From Nicotiana tabacum (lineage: Eukaryota; Streptophyta; Magnoliopsida; Solanales; Solanaceae), in the NCBI RefSeq assembly GCF_000715075.1, contig NC_134096.1:124502643-124566642 (forward strand): a stretch of 64,000 nt of DNA, written 5' to 3'. Below, one piece after another: positions 34,015 through 45,516 of this stretch. The notes under the pieces are model-generated. The model made no database searches. It was given only the letters and a program-made list of their open reading frames with translations, and was not told the DNA's origin. Each line of letters starts with the position of its first letter. Within the stretch, counting starts at the first letter, position 1. The position numbers were made by a program, and so were the translations under genes.

Positions 34015-36814
34015 TGTCACACCCTTTTTCTACCCTAAAAGATATGTTATGTATTATTGTGTGTTAAAGAGTTTTTCCAATTAAAGTGACCAACTTGAGT
34101 AGGGATTATTTTATTTACAGAGTCGCCACTTGGAATTGAGTTTTTGGGTGTTCCAAGTCTCCTTTTATTTGAATCCCTAGTCAAAGGAAGATTTAACTCT
34201 ATTATTATTGGTCTGCGAAAATAAAGTTCGGGTAAAGAATTCTATTGAACGGGAAGAAGGTGTAAGGCATTCCCTGAGTTCCGTAGTTCTAGCACAGTCG
34301 CTTTATTAACTTTAACTTGGCTTGACTTACTTTTGGACAAAAATATGATTTATACAATTTTTATATTTTACCTATCCGCTTCTATTTCTTGATTATTAGA
34401 ATTATATATAAAGAATGATTTGGATTAATATTACACTATCATAACCACGCTACACAAGCGAATGCGTGATCGAAAATAAAATTAATTAACTTATTATAAT
34501 TGCGCCGCGCAAGCAAATCCGAAATCATAACAATCAATTATTTGTGGTACTTTTGAGAAGTTACTACATCTATGAAAATTAAGTTTGGAATTTATTAAAT
34601 GTCGACTATCGCGCTATGCAACCGAATCCACGATTTATGGCAAGGGATTAACTAATTTATGAATTAATTAAAGCTAATGGATATGATATGAGATTATTGA
34701 ATTAATTTATTGAATATTAAACATCACGCTACGCAAGCGAGTTCGTGAATGAAAAGAAGTTAAAGCGCGCCTACTAGTTGTCTAGCGTTTAAATTAATTT
34801 ACTGAAAGTGATTAAGTTATTAAATTATTTTAATTACAAAACAAATTCTGATTTTTTTTTATTTCTTTTCGTTTAGTTAGCCTAAATTCTTGGATGGGAA
34901 GAAATGAGAAGCAAACAAAAAATAACAGTAGCTAAATGAAATTAAACTTATAAAATGAAATGCTAACAAACAAAAAGGTTTCCCAAAATTTTATTCTTAC
35001 TGCCAACTCGTAAAATACACATTTTCTCTTTTATTAAAATTTATGGGCAATAGTTCATTAACTCCACATCAATTAAAAAAAAAGAATTTTAACAAAACAA
35101 GACTATAAAACCAGAACTCAAAATATTATGTGCCAAACCAAAGACCCATTATAATTAGTGTACAACATTCACTTTTAAACCCATTTCCTGCAAAAATCCA
35201 TGATCAAGGTCATGCTTATTTTAAAATCCCCTTGATCCCCACAACTCTGTATTTTATAATACTCAGACCTCTCCCACCACTCACTTTTTAACTCAAACTA
35301 ATTCCTTATTATAACTCACAACTCGATGAAAGTCAGATGGATCCGAGACATAAGGCATCAATGACAGGGACTAAAATACCAAAACGGATTAGAGAAATAA
35401 TAGTGAAAGATTGGTGTTGGACAAAGGAAAATGCGTACTGTTAAACAACGAAAACTCTAACAGAAACCCCTCGCCACACACGTCTTTGACAGAGAAAGAA
35501 CTTTTTACACTATTTTTATTTTTTTAACATATTCAACTATTAGAGCCTGAATTAAAAATATGAAAATATTTTCTACAAACTAACTGACATACTTCTTGCT
35601 CCAGAATAACCTAAAATGAGTCAAATAAGATTATGACAAACTAATCCTACAAGCAGTCACATATTCTTCATACAAGGGATAAACACTTCATTTATTCACA
35701 CAAGAATCTTTAACAGAAAGTTGTAGAACTATTCAGAAATAAATTAAGGATTCATGCTTTTATTTCTTTAATAATAAACTACATTACGAGCTTGAAAAGT
35801 TATCTAAATTTCATATTTGAATACAAGACAACAATAAACACTTCGTCAGAACTCAACGGCAATCAAATATAGCTTAAAACCAACAACAACATGAAAAGGA
35901 CCAATGAAACCGCCCAGAATATCCTCGATACTCAACAGCTTTTAGAGAAGAAGGAAATAACAAACTAACTTCAGTCTTTTTTTATATATATTTTTTTGGA
36001 AGGTTTTTGCTCTTTTCTGGAAAATATTCAAAGGTGAGAGGTTGCTGATTTTTTTTTTTTTAGACTTTTCTCTCAAACTTTTTGACAAGAGTGGTTTGCT
36101 CTAGTGGTGAGCACACTCCACTTTCAACCAAGAGGTTGTGAGTTCAAGTCACCCCAAGAGCAAGGTGAGGGTTCTTGGAGGGAGGGAGCCGAAGGTCTAT
36201 CGGAAACAGTCTCTCTACCCCAGGGTAGGGGTAAGGTCTGCGTACACACTACCCTCCCCAGACCCCACTAGTGAGATTATACTGGTTTGTTGTTGTTGTT
36301 CTCTAAAACTTTTTGTTCTTTCTTTTTTTTTTTCCACCCCTTCCAGATGTGCTCTAAGTGTGTTTATATAAGTAAGTGAGAGAGAGAGTGTGAGTTGTTA
36401 AAGAGGAAGAATGGAGTGTGACTTGTTAAAAAGCAAGAATGGGGAGGTGGGAAGTGAGGTGTATTTGTGAGATATAATTTGTGAGTGGGCCAATGGTGAG
36501 TAGTGGAAAGTGAGTGTGTGCATGTGAGAGAGTTGGGGGAAAAAGGATAAAGTGAAGGTGTGCTGTGAGTAAGATAGGGAAAAGGGGTTATGTAGGCAGT
36601 AGCCGTTTCTGTCCGTTCTCTTCTCTGATAGGATTGTGGAGATGGTGTATTTTTTGTAAGAGAGGGAGGTGAATGGGAGACAAGCATGAGGGACAAGGGA
36701 AAGTTGAGCGGTAATAAAGAGTGGGGGGACAAAGAGTGGGGAGCAATAAGAAGTGAGGTATTGGTGAGATGGGTGAGAAAAAATTCAAGCATGGTTAAAC
36801 ATTAGGTGCTCACA
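34015..36814 (-). repeat. Ogre 3' LTR (left copy)
   Basis: 2,800 bp from TGTCACACCC to GGTGCTCACA. It includes a SINE at 36085-36300 and about 0.7 kb (about 34905-35605) missing from the right copy. Four CGCTACGCAAGCGA-like motifs lie at 34445-34755. Confidence 0.93.
36085..36300 (+). mobile_element. TS-type SINE in Ogre left LTR
   Basis: 216 bp, starting ACAAGAGTGGTTTGCTCTAG and ending in TTGTTGTTGTT. It is flanked by a 15-bp duplication CTCTCAAACTTTTTG (36070-36084) and CTCTAAAACTTTTTG (36301-36315), one mismatch. The sister LTR near 61465-61485 has the empty site. Confidence 0.93.
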
Positions 36815-36840
36815 GCATACCCCTCTTTGCTTGGAAACAC
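36815..36840 (-). promoter_or_regulatory. Ogre polypurine tract
   Basis: On the minus strand AAGCAAAGAGGGGTATGC directly precedes the 3' LTR start TGTGAGCACC. It is the expected plus-strand primer. Confidence 0.7.
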
Positions 36841-37589
36841 GAAGAGTTTTCAGGCAAAAAAAAGATGAGTGATATGACTAATTTTGACCATACAATTATT
36901 CAAAAGGGAAGAGATAAGAGAAAAGAGTGTGACCGAGTCTTGGTTATGGACAACATACATATCCCGGGTTATAAGGGAATCAGGTCGCGTGTAGTTCAAG
37001 AAAAAGGTTGGAATGCTAAGTTGGAGAGTCGAGTGAGGTTCCATCGAGGCTCCGGTATGTAGTCCTTTTATTACATCAAAATCAAAAGAAACTAAACAAG
37101 CCTATCAACTATCAATTACAAAACTCCTATCTATAAGTCTTCTAAAACTTGGTCTTGAGTCTTGACTGGTTCTTCACTCAGACTCTGATCTGAATCTTGA
37201 TGCTATCTAGCTGCAGGTGCTAGTTCATTCTTCTACGGCTTCTTCTGACCAAAATGGGAAATGTTAAGCTTGTAACTTCAGTCGTCTTGAGCAATCCATA
37301 TCCTTTCCATCTGCTTCTGCATTTGGGATTCACTTCTCTCTCTTTTTATTCATTTATTTTGGATTGAGACTTCTTCTTTTATTCATCTCGAACCCTGTGC
37401 CTCGAGATAAAACTTGCTCAGACACCACAACAAACAAACAAATAAAATTTTTCTGCCTCAGTTTTCACTAGGAATATTTTGTGAGTTATTGTAACAAAAT
37501 TTTAAACTACTTTATTAAAAGCAATAAAAGATCGGGAATGGTGCACCCTAAAAGGTCATGATGATGATTTTTCTTTTTGGATAGTATTC
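36841..37589 (-). other. Ogre 3' non-coding region next to LTR
   Basis: This lies between polypurine tract and tandem array. No retroviral domain is seen; short ORFs are not conserved. Confidence 0.5.
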
Positions 37590-38590
37590 CTTTATTGTCC
37601 CAAAGAATGTCTCAACTAAGGATATGTGTACCTTATGTTGGAAAAATATGGCCAGGGAATGGGATACCCTATATTGGCAATGGTATTAGGGAGTGGTGTA
37701 TCCTGCATTTAAGATCAAATCAACTAGGGAGTGGTGTACCCTATATTGGAGAATATAGCTAGGGATTGGTGTACCCTATACTGGTAAGAAAATGTAATCA
37801 GTGGATGGTGCCTTGTATTACTGAGAAGGAAATGTAACCAGGGGTTGGTGCCCTGTATTACTAAAAAGGAAATAGAACGAGGGGTTGGTCCCCTGTATTA
37901 CTGAAAAGGAAATGTAACCAGGGGTTGGCGCCCTGTATTACTCAAAAGGAAATGTAACCAGGGGATGTCGCCATGTATTACTCAAAAGGAAATGTAACCA
38001 GGGGATGGCGCCCTGTATTACTGAAAGGGAAATATAACCAGGGGTTGGCGCCCTGTATTACTAAAAAAGAAATGTAACCAGGGGTTGGCGCCCTGTATTA
38101 CTGAAAGGGAAATGTAACTAGGGGTTGACACCTTGTATTATTGAAAAGGAAATGTAACTAGGGGTTGGCACCCTGTATTACTGAAAAAGAAATGTAACCA
38201 GGGGTTGGCGCCCTATATTACTGAAAATGAAATGTAACCAGGGGATGGGGCCCTGTATTACTGAAAAAGAAAATGTAATCAGGGGTTGGCGCCCTGTATT
38301 ATTGAAAAGGAAATGTAATCAGGGGATAACACCCTGTATTACTGAAAGGAAAATGTAACCAGGGGTTGGCGCCATGTATTACTGAAAAGGAAATGTAACC
38401 AGGGGTTGACGCCCTGTATTACTGAAAAGGAAATGTAACCAGGGGTTGGCGCCTTGTATTACTGGAAAGGAAATGTAACCAGGGGTTGGCTCCCTGTATT
38501 ACTGGAAAGGAAATGTAACCAGGGGTCGGCGTCCTGTATTACTGAAAAGGAAATGTAACCAAGGGTTGGCGCCCTGTATTATTGAAAAAA
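37590..38590 (-). repeat. Ogre tandem array, 40-bp unit, about 20 copies plus degenerate ones
   Basis: From about 37790 the unit AAAGGAAATGTAACCAGGGG + TTGGCGCCCTGTATTACTGA repeats every 40 bases to about 38590, roughly 20 copies. From 37590 to 37790 looser related units (AGGGA(G/T)TGGTGTACCCTATA) occur. Arrays in this position, between integrase and 3' LTR, are described for Ogre elements. Confidence 0.92.
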
Positions 38591-38599
38591 TGTTGAATC

Positions 38600-38935
38600 C
38601 CCTTGGCGAAAAGGTTCTACCTGGGTTAAACTATGAAAAACAAGCCTGAACAAAGAGTACTTCTACCCGGATTAAGCTACAAAAAGCAAACCTGGGCGAA
38701 GAGTACTTCTACCCGGAAATATGAGCTGGATCCCCTAGGTGAGAATGTTCTACCCAGGTTAAACTATAAAAAGCAAGCTTGGGCAAAGAGTACTTCTATC
38801 CAGAAATATGAGATGGACCCCCCAGGTGAAAAGGTTCTACCTGGGTTAATCTACGTAAAAACAACCTAGGCGAAGAGTACTTCTACCCGGAAATATGAGC
38901 TGAATCCCCCAAGGCAAGAAGGTTCTACCTGGGTT
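38600..38935 (-). repeat. Second Ogre tandem array, about 87-bp unit
   Basis: GTTCTACCTGGGTTAA-like starts occur at about 38614, 38746, 38832 and 38921, each followed by GAAGAGTACTTCTACCCGGA and AATATGAGCTG. Spacing is 86-89 bases apart from one longer, internally duplicated unit. Confidence 0.8.
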
Positions 38936-40452
38936 AGGTTATGAAAATGAGAGGTATGGACAGTAGTGATGCATGCTGAAAATAAAATAAAATGGAGATT
39001 TTGAGGGACTTACCTTTGGTGATATTCGTCCTTTGAGAATCGCCATTCTACATTGCTTTGTTCCTGTTTCAAACAAAGAAAAATTGTGAGTTTTTAAAGT
39101 GGTGGTTGGTTTGCGGCCTTGATGCCCTAAGTAGATTGAAGACACAACCACTGCTGTAGAAGAACTGGTTCTGCCAGTATGGTACTGAGATGCTTCGATA
39201 CTCTGTATAGCTTCTTGGAGACCTTGGCTCTCCGGCGCTTCCCCCGCTATTTCATAACCGGACGTCCATGGCACTGGTAACCCTTGTCCCTAAGGAAAGG
39301 TAAATTTCCTTTAAAATCGAACTTAGTTGTCTTGCACCTAGTACCAGTTCGTGTCTATATTGCTTATCAACGTTTCTCACAAAGTAAGTCTTGCTTAGGC
39401 GACTTTTTCAGTTTCTTTGAGATGCTTTGCTCGTCTTATCAAAAGGGATCACAGATGGATTCGTGCCTTCATCAATGTCATATATCTCCCAAATTATGCT
39501 TGGTATTACAGGAACTGTAGTCAGTTTTGTAGCCAGTTCTTTTCTTTGCTTTGATGCAAGATTATACCGAAAAAGGACTCAAAGAAATATATACAAAAGA
39601 AATCGAAAGTGAAAAAAAGGAATTGTGTCTAAACAAAAGGTGCCTCTTTCGGGGGAGAGGAATGGGGAGACTTATCTGGAGGTATGTGCTGACTTCAATG
39701 AATCATAACATGCATTTTGGACTGGACGCTTGATCCATCTGAGCTGTCTAATTCTCAAAATTCGTCGCAAATGTTCATCTTGAAACTGTCTTGGTTGTGC
39801 TCACACCGGAGTATCAAATACCCTTATTCGGCTAGTAGAGCCCTTTGCGGGCTAACTGAACTCTCTCATTTCTATTCTCACCATCGCCTTATAGTGCTCT
39901 TTGCAAGTTTTCACTATAAGAATCTCTCATTTTTATCTTCTCTGCTCGACATCGCCCTATGGTGCTCATGAGGGTTTTCACAAATAAGACTCTCATTTTA
40001 TTTCTCTCATTTTGGTTACATCAGATCCAAATGACTGTATCCTCCAATTCTTGTACATTCTCATTGATTGATCGGAAGGACTTGAAAAGGATTTGGGTAA
40101 AAGGAATTTGGATTGAATTACAACTTTGGGACCTTTCAGGCGAAACCATCGCCGACTCATTGTAACATCTCCCCAGTTTCAACTTTTGGGGGAATGTGGA
40201 TTTTTGTTTTGGTGTGACTGAACCCCAGAGAGAGGCTACCTATGTATCCTTTCGGAATCAAGTTGAACGTAGTTCAATGCCTCAGAAGTTTTTTATTTAT
40301 ACACGGGTTCCAAAAGGAGGGAAAACTAAGAAGACAAATATGGCTCAAAAGGGTTAACAAAATGGTGACACTTATTTGGGGTGATGAGCAATAATAGCCT
40401 TCGTCACTCGATATGAGAAAATCATGCTTGCAAGTTCCGCAGTAGATATATA
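38936..40452 (-). other. Ogre 3' untranslated region
   Basis: 1.5 kb between tandem repeats and the integrase stop. ORFs on both strands (up to 111 codons) show no known domain. It contains one copy of the CTACCTATGTATC...AACGTAGTTC motif at 40234-40276. Confidence 0.6.
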
Positions 40453-41583
40453 TCAGACATAATATCTTTTGACTGCATCTGCGTTAATAGTCATGTCTGG
40501 TACCCGTCCTTCTTCATCTACCAAGTGCAAGGCCCCTTTTGGTAATACTTTCTTGATGATGTAGGGTCCTTGCCAGTTCGGGGAGAACTTTCCTTTAGCT
40601 TCTACTTGGTATGGAAGGATGCGCTTCAAAATGAGTTGTCCTACCTCAAACTGCATTGGACACACTTTCTTGTTGTAAACGCGTGCCATTCTTTGCTGGT
40701 ATAATTGGCCGAAGCATACCGCTGCTCGCCGTTTTTCATCAATCAGTATTAACTGTTCTAATCGTGTCTTAACCCATTATGTATCCTCAATCTCTGATTC
40801 CATAATGATCCGGAGAGAGGGAATTTTGACTTCAGCCGGTATTACAGCCTCCGTCCCATATATCAGTAGATAAGGAGTTGTACCAACAGATGTGCAAGAA
40901 GTCGTGCGGTATCCCAAAAGAGCAAAAGGCAAAATTTCATGCCATTGTCGGGAAGCTTGGATCATCTTTCTAAGAATCTTCTTGATGTTCTTGTTTGCCG
41001 CTTCAACGGCTCCATTGGCTTTAGGCCGGTAAGGGGTAGAATATCGATGCAAAATTTTAAATTGCTCGCATACCTCCTTCATCAAATGACTATTCAGATT
41101 GGCTGCATTATCAGTGATAATGGTCTATGGAATACCAAAACGACAGATGATGTTGGAATGAACAAAGTCTACCACTACTTTCTTGTTGATTGTTTTGAAA
41201 GTGATGGCCTCCACCCACTTGATGAAGTAATCGATTGTAACTAAAATAAATCTATGTCAATTTGAAGCAGTTGGCTCGATTGGACCAATAACACCCATTC
41301 TCCAAGCAATGAAAGGCCAAGGAGAGGACATGGGATGCAACTCCAAAGGAGGCGACTGAATTAGGTCACCATGAATCTGGCATTGGTGACACTTGCAAAT
41401 AAAATTGAAGCAATCTCGTTCCATAGTAAGCCAATAATACCCTGCCCGCAGAATCTTCTTCGCCAAAACATATCCATTCATGTGAGGTCCGCATACTCCC
41501 GAATGTACTTCAACCATGATTCGCTCAGCTTCTATGGCATTTATGCATCTCAACAAGTTCAAATCTGGGGTCCTTTTGTGCAA
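40453..41583 (-). pseudogene. Ogre integrase (broken)
   Basis: The zinc-binding domain has VHSGVCGPHMNG and CKCHQCQIHGD (about 41420-41520). Of the catalytic acids, the first Asp appears replaced (GVIGPIEP where relatives have DVIGPIEP), the second is kept in ITDNAANLNSHLMKE near 41090-41140, and Glu is kept in NGAVEAANKNIKK near 40990. The C-terminal core (PNWQGPYIIKKVLPKGALHL) ends at TGA/TAA by 40453. No chromodomain follows, as expected for the Tat lineage. The open segments share one frame, with stops at about 40690-40780 and 41086-41256. Confidence 0.9.
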
Positions 41584-42306
41584 AATTTCCCCATTCAGGA
41601 AGAAGCCGCCAGCGAGCTGCCTTATAGTTCTTTTCTGATCTCCCTTGGCATGCTCCGGGTATTCCCTTATTTTCAGGAATTATTTTATGTCATGATACCA
41701 TGGTTCACCGTCTGGTTCTATCTCGTTATATCTGGTTCTATCTGGTTCATCGCCTTATAGTTAAATATGAATGTTGCCTGGATAAGGGAGCATTGAAGCT
41801 AAAGTAGCCAAGGCGTCGACTAGCCCGTTATGAAACCTAGGAATGTACCTGAATTCGATAGATTTGAATCTTTTGCTCAGGTGTTGTAAACATTGTCTGT
41901 ATGGAATAAGCTTGATGTCTCGAGTCTCCCATTCGCCTTGGGCTTGCCAAATAAGCAAGTCAGAATCTCTCATAACCAATAGTTCATGCACATCTAAATC
42001 GAGGGCCATTTTCAAACCCATGATACAAGCTTCGTATTCTTCCATATTATTGGTACAGAAGAACCGAAATCGGGCCGTTGTAGGGTAATGCTGTCCAATA
42101 GGTGAGACGAGGATTGCCCCGATCCCAACTCCTTTGATTTTGACAGCACTATCAAAATACATTATCCATACATGGTTTTCGTACGGAACTACTTCTTCTA
42201 TTGAGTTGACCTCTTCGTCTGGGAAGTATGTGCTAAGTGGCTTCTTCTTTTGAAAGATGTACTTCAAATGATCCATTTTAGATATGAGGTAAGTGGTGTA
42301 GGACAA
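41584..42306 (-). pseudogene. Ogre second RNase H (archaeal-type, aRH)
   Basis: A second RNase H domain follows the retroviral one. Visible active-site blocks are IMYFDSAVKIKGVGIGAILV (first Asp), NNMEEYEACIMGLKMALDLD (Glu), LLVMRDSDLLIWQAQGEW (Asp) and HNGLVDALATLAS. Dual RNase H is a known feature of the Tat/Ogre lineage. The frame is open from 42306 to 41761, the same frame as integrase. Confidence 0.92.
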
Positions 42307-43842
42307 GAAATAATGCCTCAGCTTCTAAGCGACCCAGGTCAAGGCACAACATGTGTCTTTCTAAAAGGGTATACTTAACCTCATAATTGGTGAACTTCTT
42401 GCACAAATAATAGATTGCTTGCTCCTTTTTGCCTGTCACATCATGTTGCCCCAAAACGTATCCAAAGGAATTATCCATCACCGATAGATATAAAAACAAA
42501 GGCCTACCAAGTTCTGGTGGAATCAGTACAAGGGGTTTTGACAGATAATCTTTGATCCTGTCAAAAGCTTTTTGGCAATCGTCCGTCCACTTGATAGCAT
42601 CATCCCTTTTTAACAACTTAAAGATGGGCTCACACGTGTTTGTGAGCTGAGAAATGAACCTACTGATGTAGTTCAATCTCCCGAGAAAACGCATGACTTC
42701 AGTTTTATTTTTCGGGGGTGGCAGATCTCGAATGGACTTTATCTTAGATGGATCCAATTCGATGCCTCTCCGGCTGACTATAAAACCGAGGAGTTTCCCA
42801 GATGGAACCCCAAATGCACACTTGGCTGGATTGAGCTTAAGTCATACCTTCGAAGTCGTTCAAAGAACGTTTTCAAATCGCGCACGCGATCAGCCTGTGT
42901 CTCTGATTTTATGTTGACATCATCGACATATACTTCAATCTCTTTGTGCATCATGTCATGAAAAATGGTGGTCATGGCCCTCATGTAAGTTGCCCCCGCA
43001 TTCTTTAAACCAAATGGCATGATCCTGTAACAATAGGTACCCCATGGAGTGGTGAAATCGGTCTTTTCTGCATCATCCTCATCCATTAGAATCTAATGAT
43101 ATCCTGCATAGCAATCCACAAAAGATTGTATCTCATGATTAGCGCAATTACTTACAAGTATATGGATGTTTGGTAAAGGAAAATTATCCTTTGGACTTGC
43201 TTTGTTCAGGTCCCTGTAGTCAACACAGACTTTGGTTTTTTCGTCCTTCTTTGGCACAAGCACAACATTTGCCACTCAAGTGGTGTATCGCACGGCTATG
43301 ACTACATTGACGCTCAGTTGCTTCATTATTTCCTCTTTGATTTTATCAATCAAGTCCGTTTTAAATTTTCGTTGCTTCTGTTGGACTGGTGGAAAATCAG
43401 GATATGTGGGAAGCTTATGAACTACTAAATCGGCACTTACACCCGGCATATCATCATAAGACCAAGCAAACACATCTTTGTACTCAAATAAAATTTGAAT
43501 CATGGCATATCTAGTTTCTTGTTCAGCGAAAATGCTTATCTTTGTTTCCCTGACTTCTTCATGACCTCCGATATTAATTGGCTCAGTTTCATTGAGGTTG
43601 GGCCTAGGCTTGTTTTCAAATTGTTCCAACTCTCTTTTTATTTCCTCAACAACCTCATTTTTATCATATTCGACCTCTTGATGCATTATTTCAAAATTAG
43701 ACAGCTTTTTAAGATCTGGGCGTGAATTTCGCATGCATGTCATGTTATTAAATCTGGCATTAACAAAACTGAAATGGAAAATAAAATGAAAAGAATTAGG
43801 AAAAGGAAAAGATACTATATTTAATACGAAATTAAAATGCAT
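42307..43842 (-). pseudogene. Ogre reverse transcriptase and first RNase H (broken)
   Basis: RT: FEYKDVFAWSYDDMPGVSAD (about 43430-43490), VLVPKKDEKTKVCVDYRDLN (about 43200-43260), MPFGLKNAGATYMRAMT and the active site VYVDDVNIKSE near 42910-42935. RT connection and RNase H: EVMRFLGRLNYISRFISQLT, WTDDCQKAFDRIKDYL, FLYLSVMDNSFGYVLGQ (the usual Asp position holds Ser-Val here). Stops at 43276 and 43093 and a frameshift at about 42790 break it. Confidence 0.92.
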
Positions 43843-43964
43843 TTCATTGAATTTGAAAGGATAGAAGGGTTAACACCAAAATAAAACAATCATACTAAGA
43901 TGTTTGGATTGCAACCTTGAAAGTAACCCAAAGTGAAAAAACAAAATGAAGCTGCAAAAATAAA

Positions 43965-44420
43965 CTACCAAGACTCCTTCTTTGTGGGGAGAAGAGTTTC
44001 TTCCCAGTTGTTGAGCATGGTGTCTGGGCCAATTAGTTGTATATCGGCACGACTAGTGCCTTCACCAGCCTGGATCATATTCACTTCAGAAAATATTTGG
44101 CTGAGGCCATGGAAAATTTCATCAATGTTTGCCTGTACGGAGGAATTTTGATCCTCTTTGAGTCGTGGCTTGACAAAAGTGTAGAAAATGTGAGGGATAG
44201 GTTGCTGCAAGACCCACCCATGCTTTTTGCGGTCCTTGAATTTATCTTCGTCTGCTTGTGTTGGCCTGAAACCTAAACCAAAAGTGCCCTTGTTACTGAA
44301 CGGAGAAATGGGTTCCGAAATTCATTGCAATGATGCCCCCAAGCCTTTTCCTAGCTCATAACCTTGTCTCATCATAAGTGCAGCCACCATTACAGATGTG
44401 GCGGAGAGACAAGGATGTAG
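43965..44420 (-). pseudogene. Ogre G-patch-like segment between protease and RT
   Basis: In a frame shifted from both protease and RT, MMRQGYELGKGLG (about 44350-44390) has the glycine-rich G-patch look, followed after a stop by KKHGWVLQQPIPHIFYTFVK and an acidic tail to 43965. G-patch-type segments are known after the protease of several plant gypsy elements, and Ogre elements are reported to splice an intron in this area. Confidence 0.65.
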
Positions 44421-45516
44421 AATGGGTTTTTTCTTGCTCAACATGGTCCACAACAACCACTTCAAAAGCCTGATAGACAATAGACTCACATCCTTCCTTG
44501 GCCTCAATACACGGTATTAACGGGTCTTTACAAATGGATGACTCATCTTCTCCGTGAACAATAATTTCTTTCCTGTCATGTTCAAATTTGAGCATCTGAT
44601 GCAAGGTAGATGGCACAGCTCGGGGCGTAGGGATCCATGGCCTTCCAAGAAGAAAGTTATAAGAAGTTTCCATGTCTACTACTTGGAAGACAATTTCAAA
44701 ACCAACCGGACCAATCGTCATGGTGAGGTTGATATCCCCAATGGTATCTCTCGCTGATCTATCAAAAGCCCGGATGCGAACATTGCTGGGTCGGATTCTG
44801 TCTGTATTGATCTTCATGCTTTGCAAAGTAGAGAGAGGGCATACATCTACACTCGAGCCTCCATCAACCATGACTCGCTTTACATAATGCCCCTCACATT
44901 TGACAATCAAGTGCAAAGCCCTATTGTGCCCCGCTCCCTCCTCGGGAAATTCATCATCTGTAAAGGAGATTCTGTTCACCTCAAAAAACTTGTTGGCCAT
45001 CTTCTCTAACTGATTAACGGTGGTCTTCTCTGAGACATGTGCCTCATTCAGGATTTTTATTAGTACACGAGCATGTTCTTCTGAGTGTATGAGTAAAGAT
45101 AAAAGAGATATTTGTGCACGAGTCTTTCTCAACTGGTCAATGATTGAGTAATCCTGAACTTTCATCTTTTTCAAAAACTCCTCCGCCTCTTCTTTCGTGA
45201 CCGGTTTCTTTATTAGCATTTGGCCTTCTCTGATTTGCTTGGCCTTCCTCAGCTCTTCTGGAGAGTAATACCTCCCTAATCGAGTCAAACCTCCGGTTTC
45301 CCCCACTTCTTCTATGATTTCCTTGCCTTTGTAGGTTACTACAGTTTTGTTGTAGTTCCAAGGAATGGTTTTCGTGTTTGTCACACGGGATTGTATGGCA
45401 GGTTTGATCATGATAGGCTCTGTTATACCCTTCATACCGCCCTGATTCTGCTTTGTGATGGGGTGACCTCCAAGGACATATAACTTTGCGCTTGGAACAT
45501 TGGAGCGAACTTCCAA
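44356..45516 (-). pseudogene. Ogre aspartic protease and N-terminal linker
   Basis: This is the longest ORF in the window (386 codons). The N-terminal half is charged and matches the gag-protease linker of Tat/Ogre elements (ARVLIKILNEAHVSEKTTVN). The protease active site reads RVMVDGGSSVDVCPLSTL, with DGG in place of the more usual DSG/DTG. TSYNFLLGRPWIPTPRAVPS is the conserved flap/C-terminal block. It is open from 45516 to 44356, in frame with RT. Confidence 0.9.

Noticed and set aside
36364..36792. 142-codon Ser/Pro/His-rich ORF in the Ogre LTR
   Set aside because: Translation of GTGAG/GGGAG-rich LTR DNA; the sister LTR does not keep the frame.
37790..38590. Possible CRISPR array (regular 40-bp repeats)
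   Set aside because: Units abut without unique spacers, in a plant retrotransposon; it is a tandem repeat.
39284..40165. Run of + strand ORFs of 60-84 codons
   Set aside because: They lie in the Ogre 3' untranslated region on the opposite strand, with no domain and no continuity.
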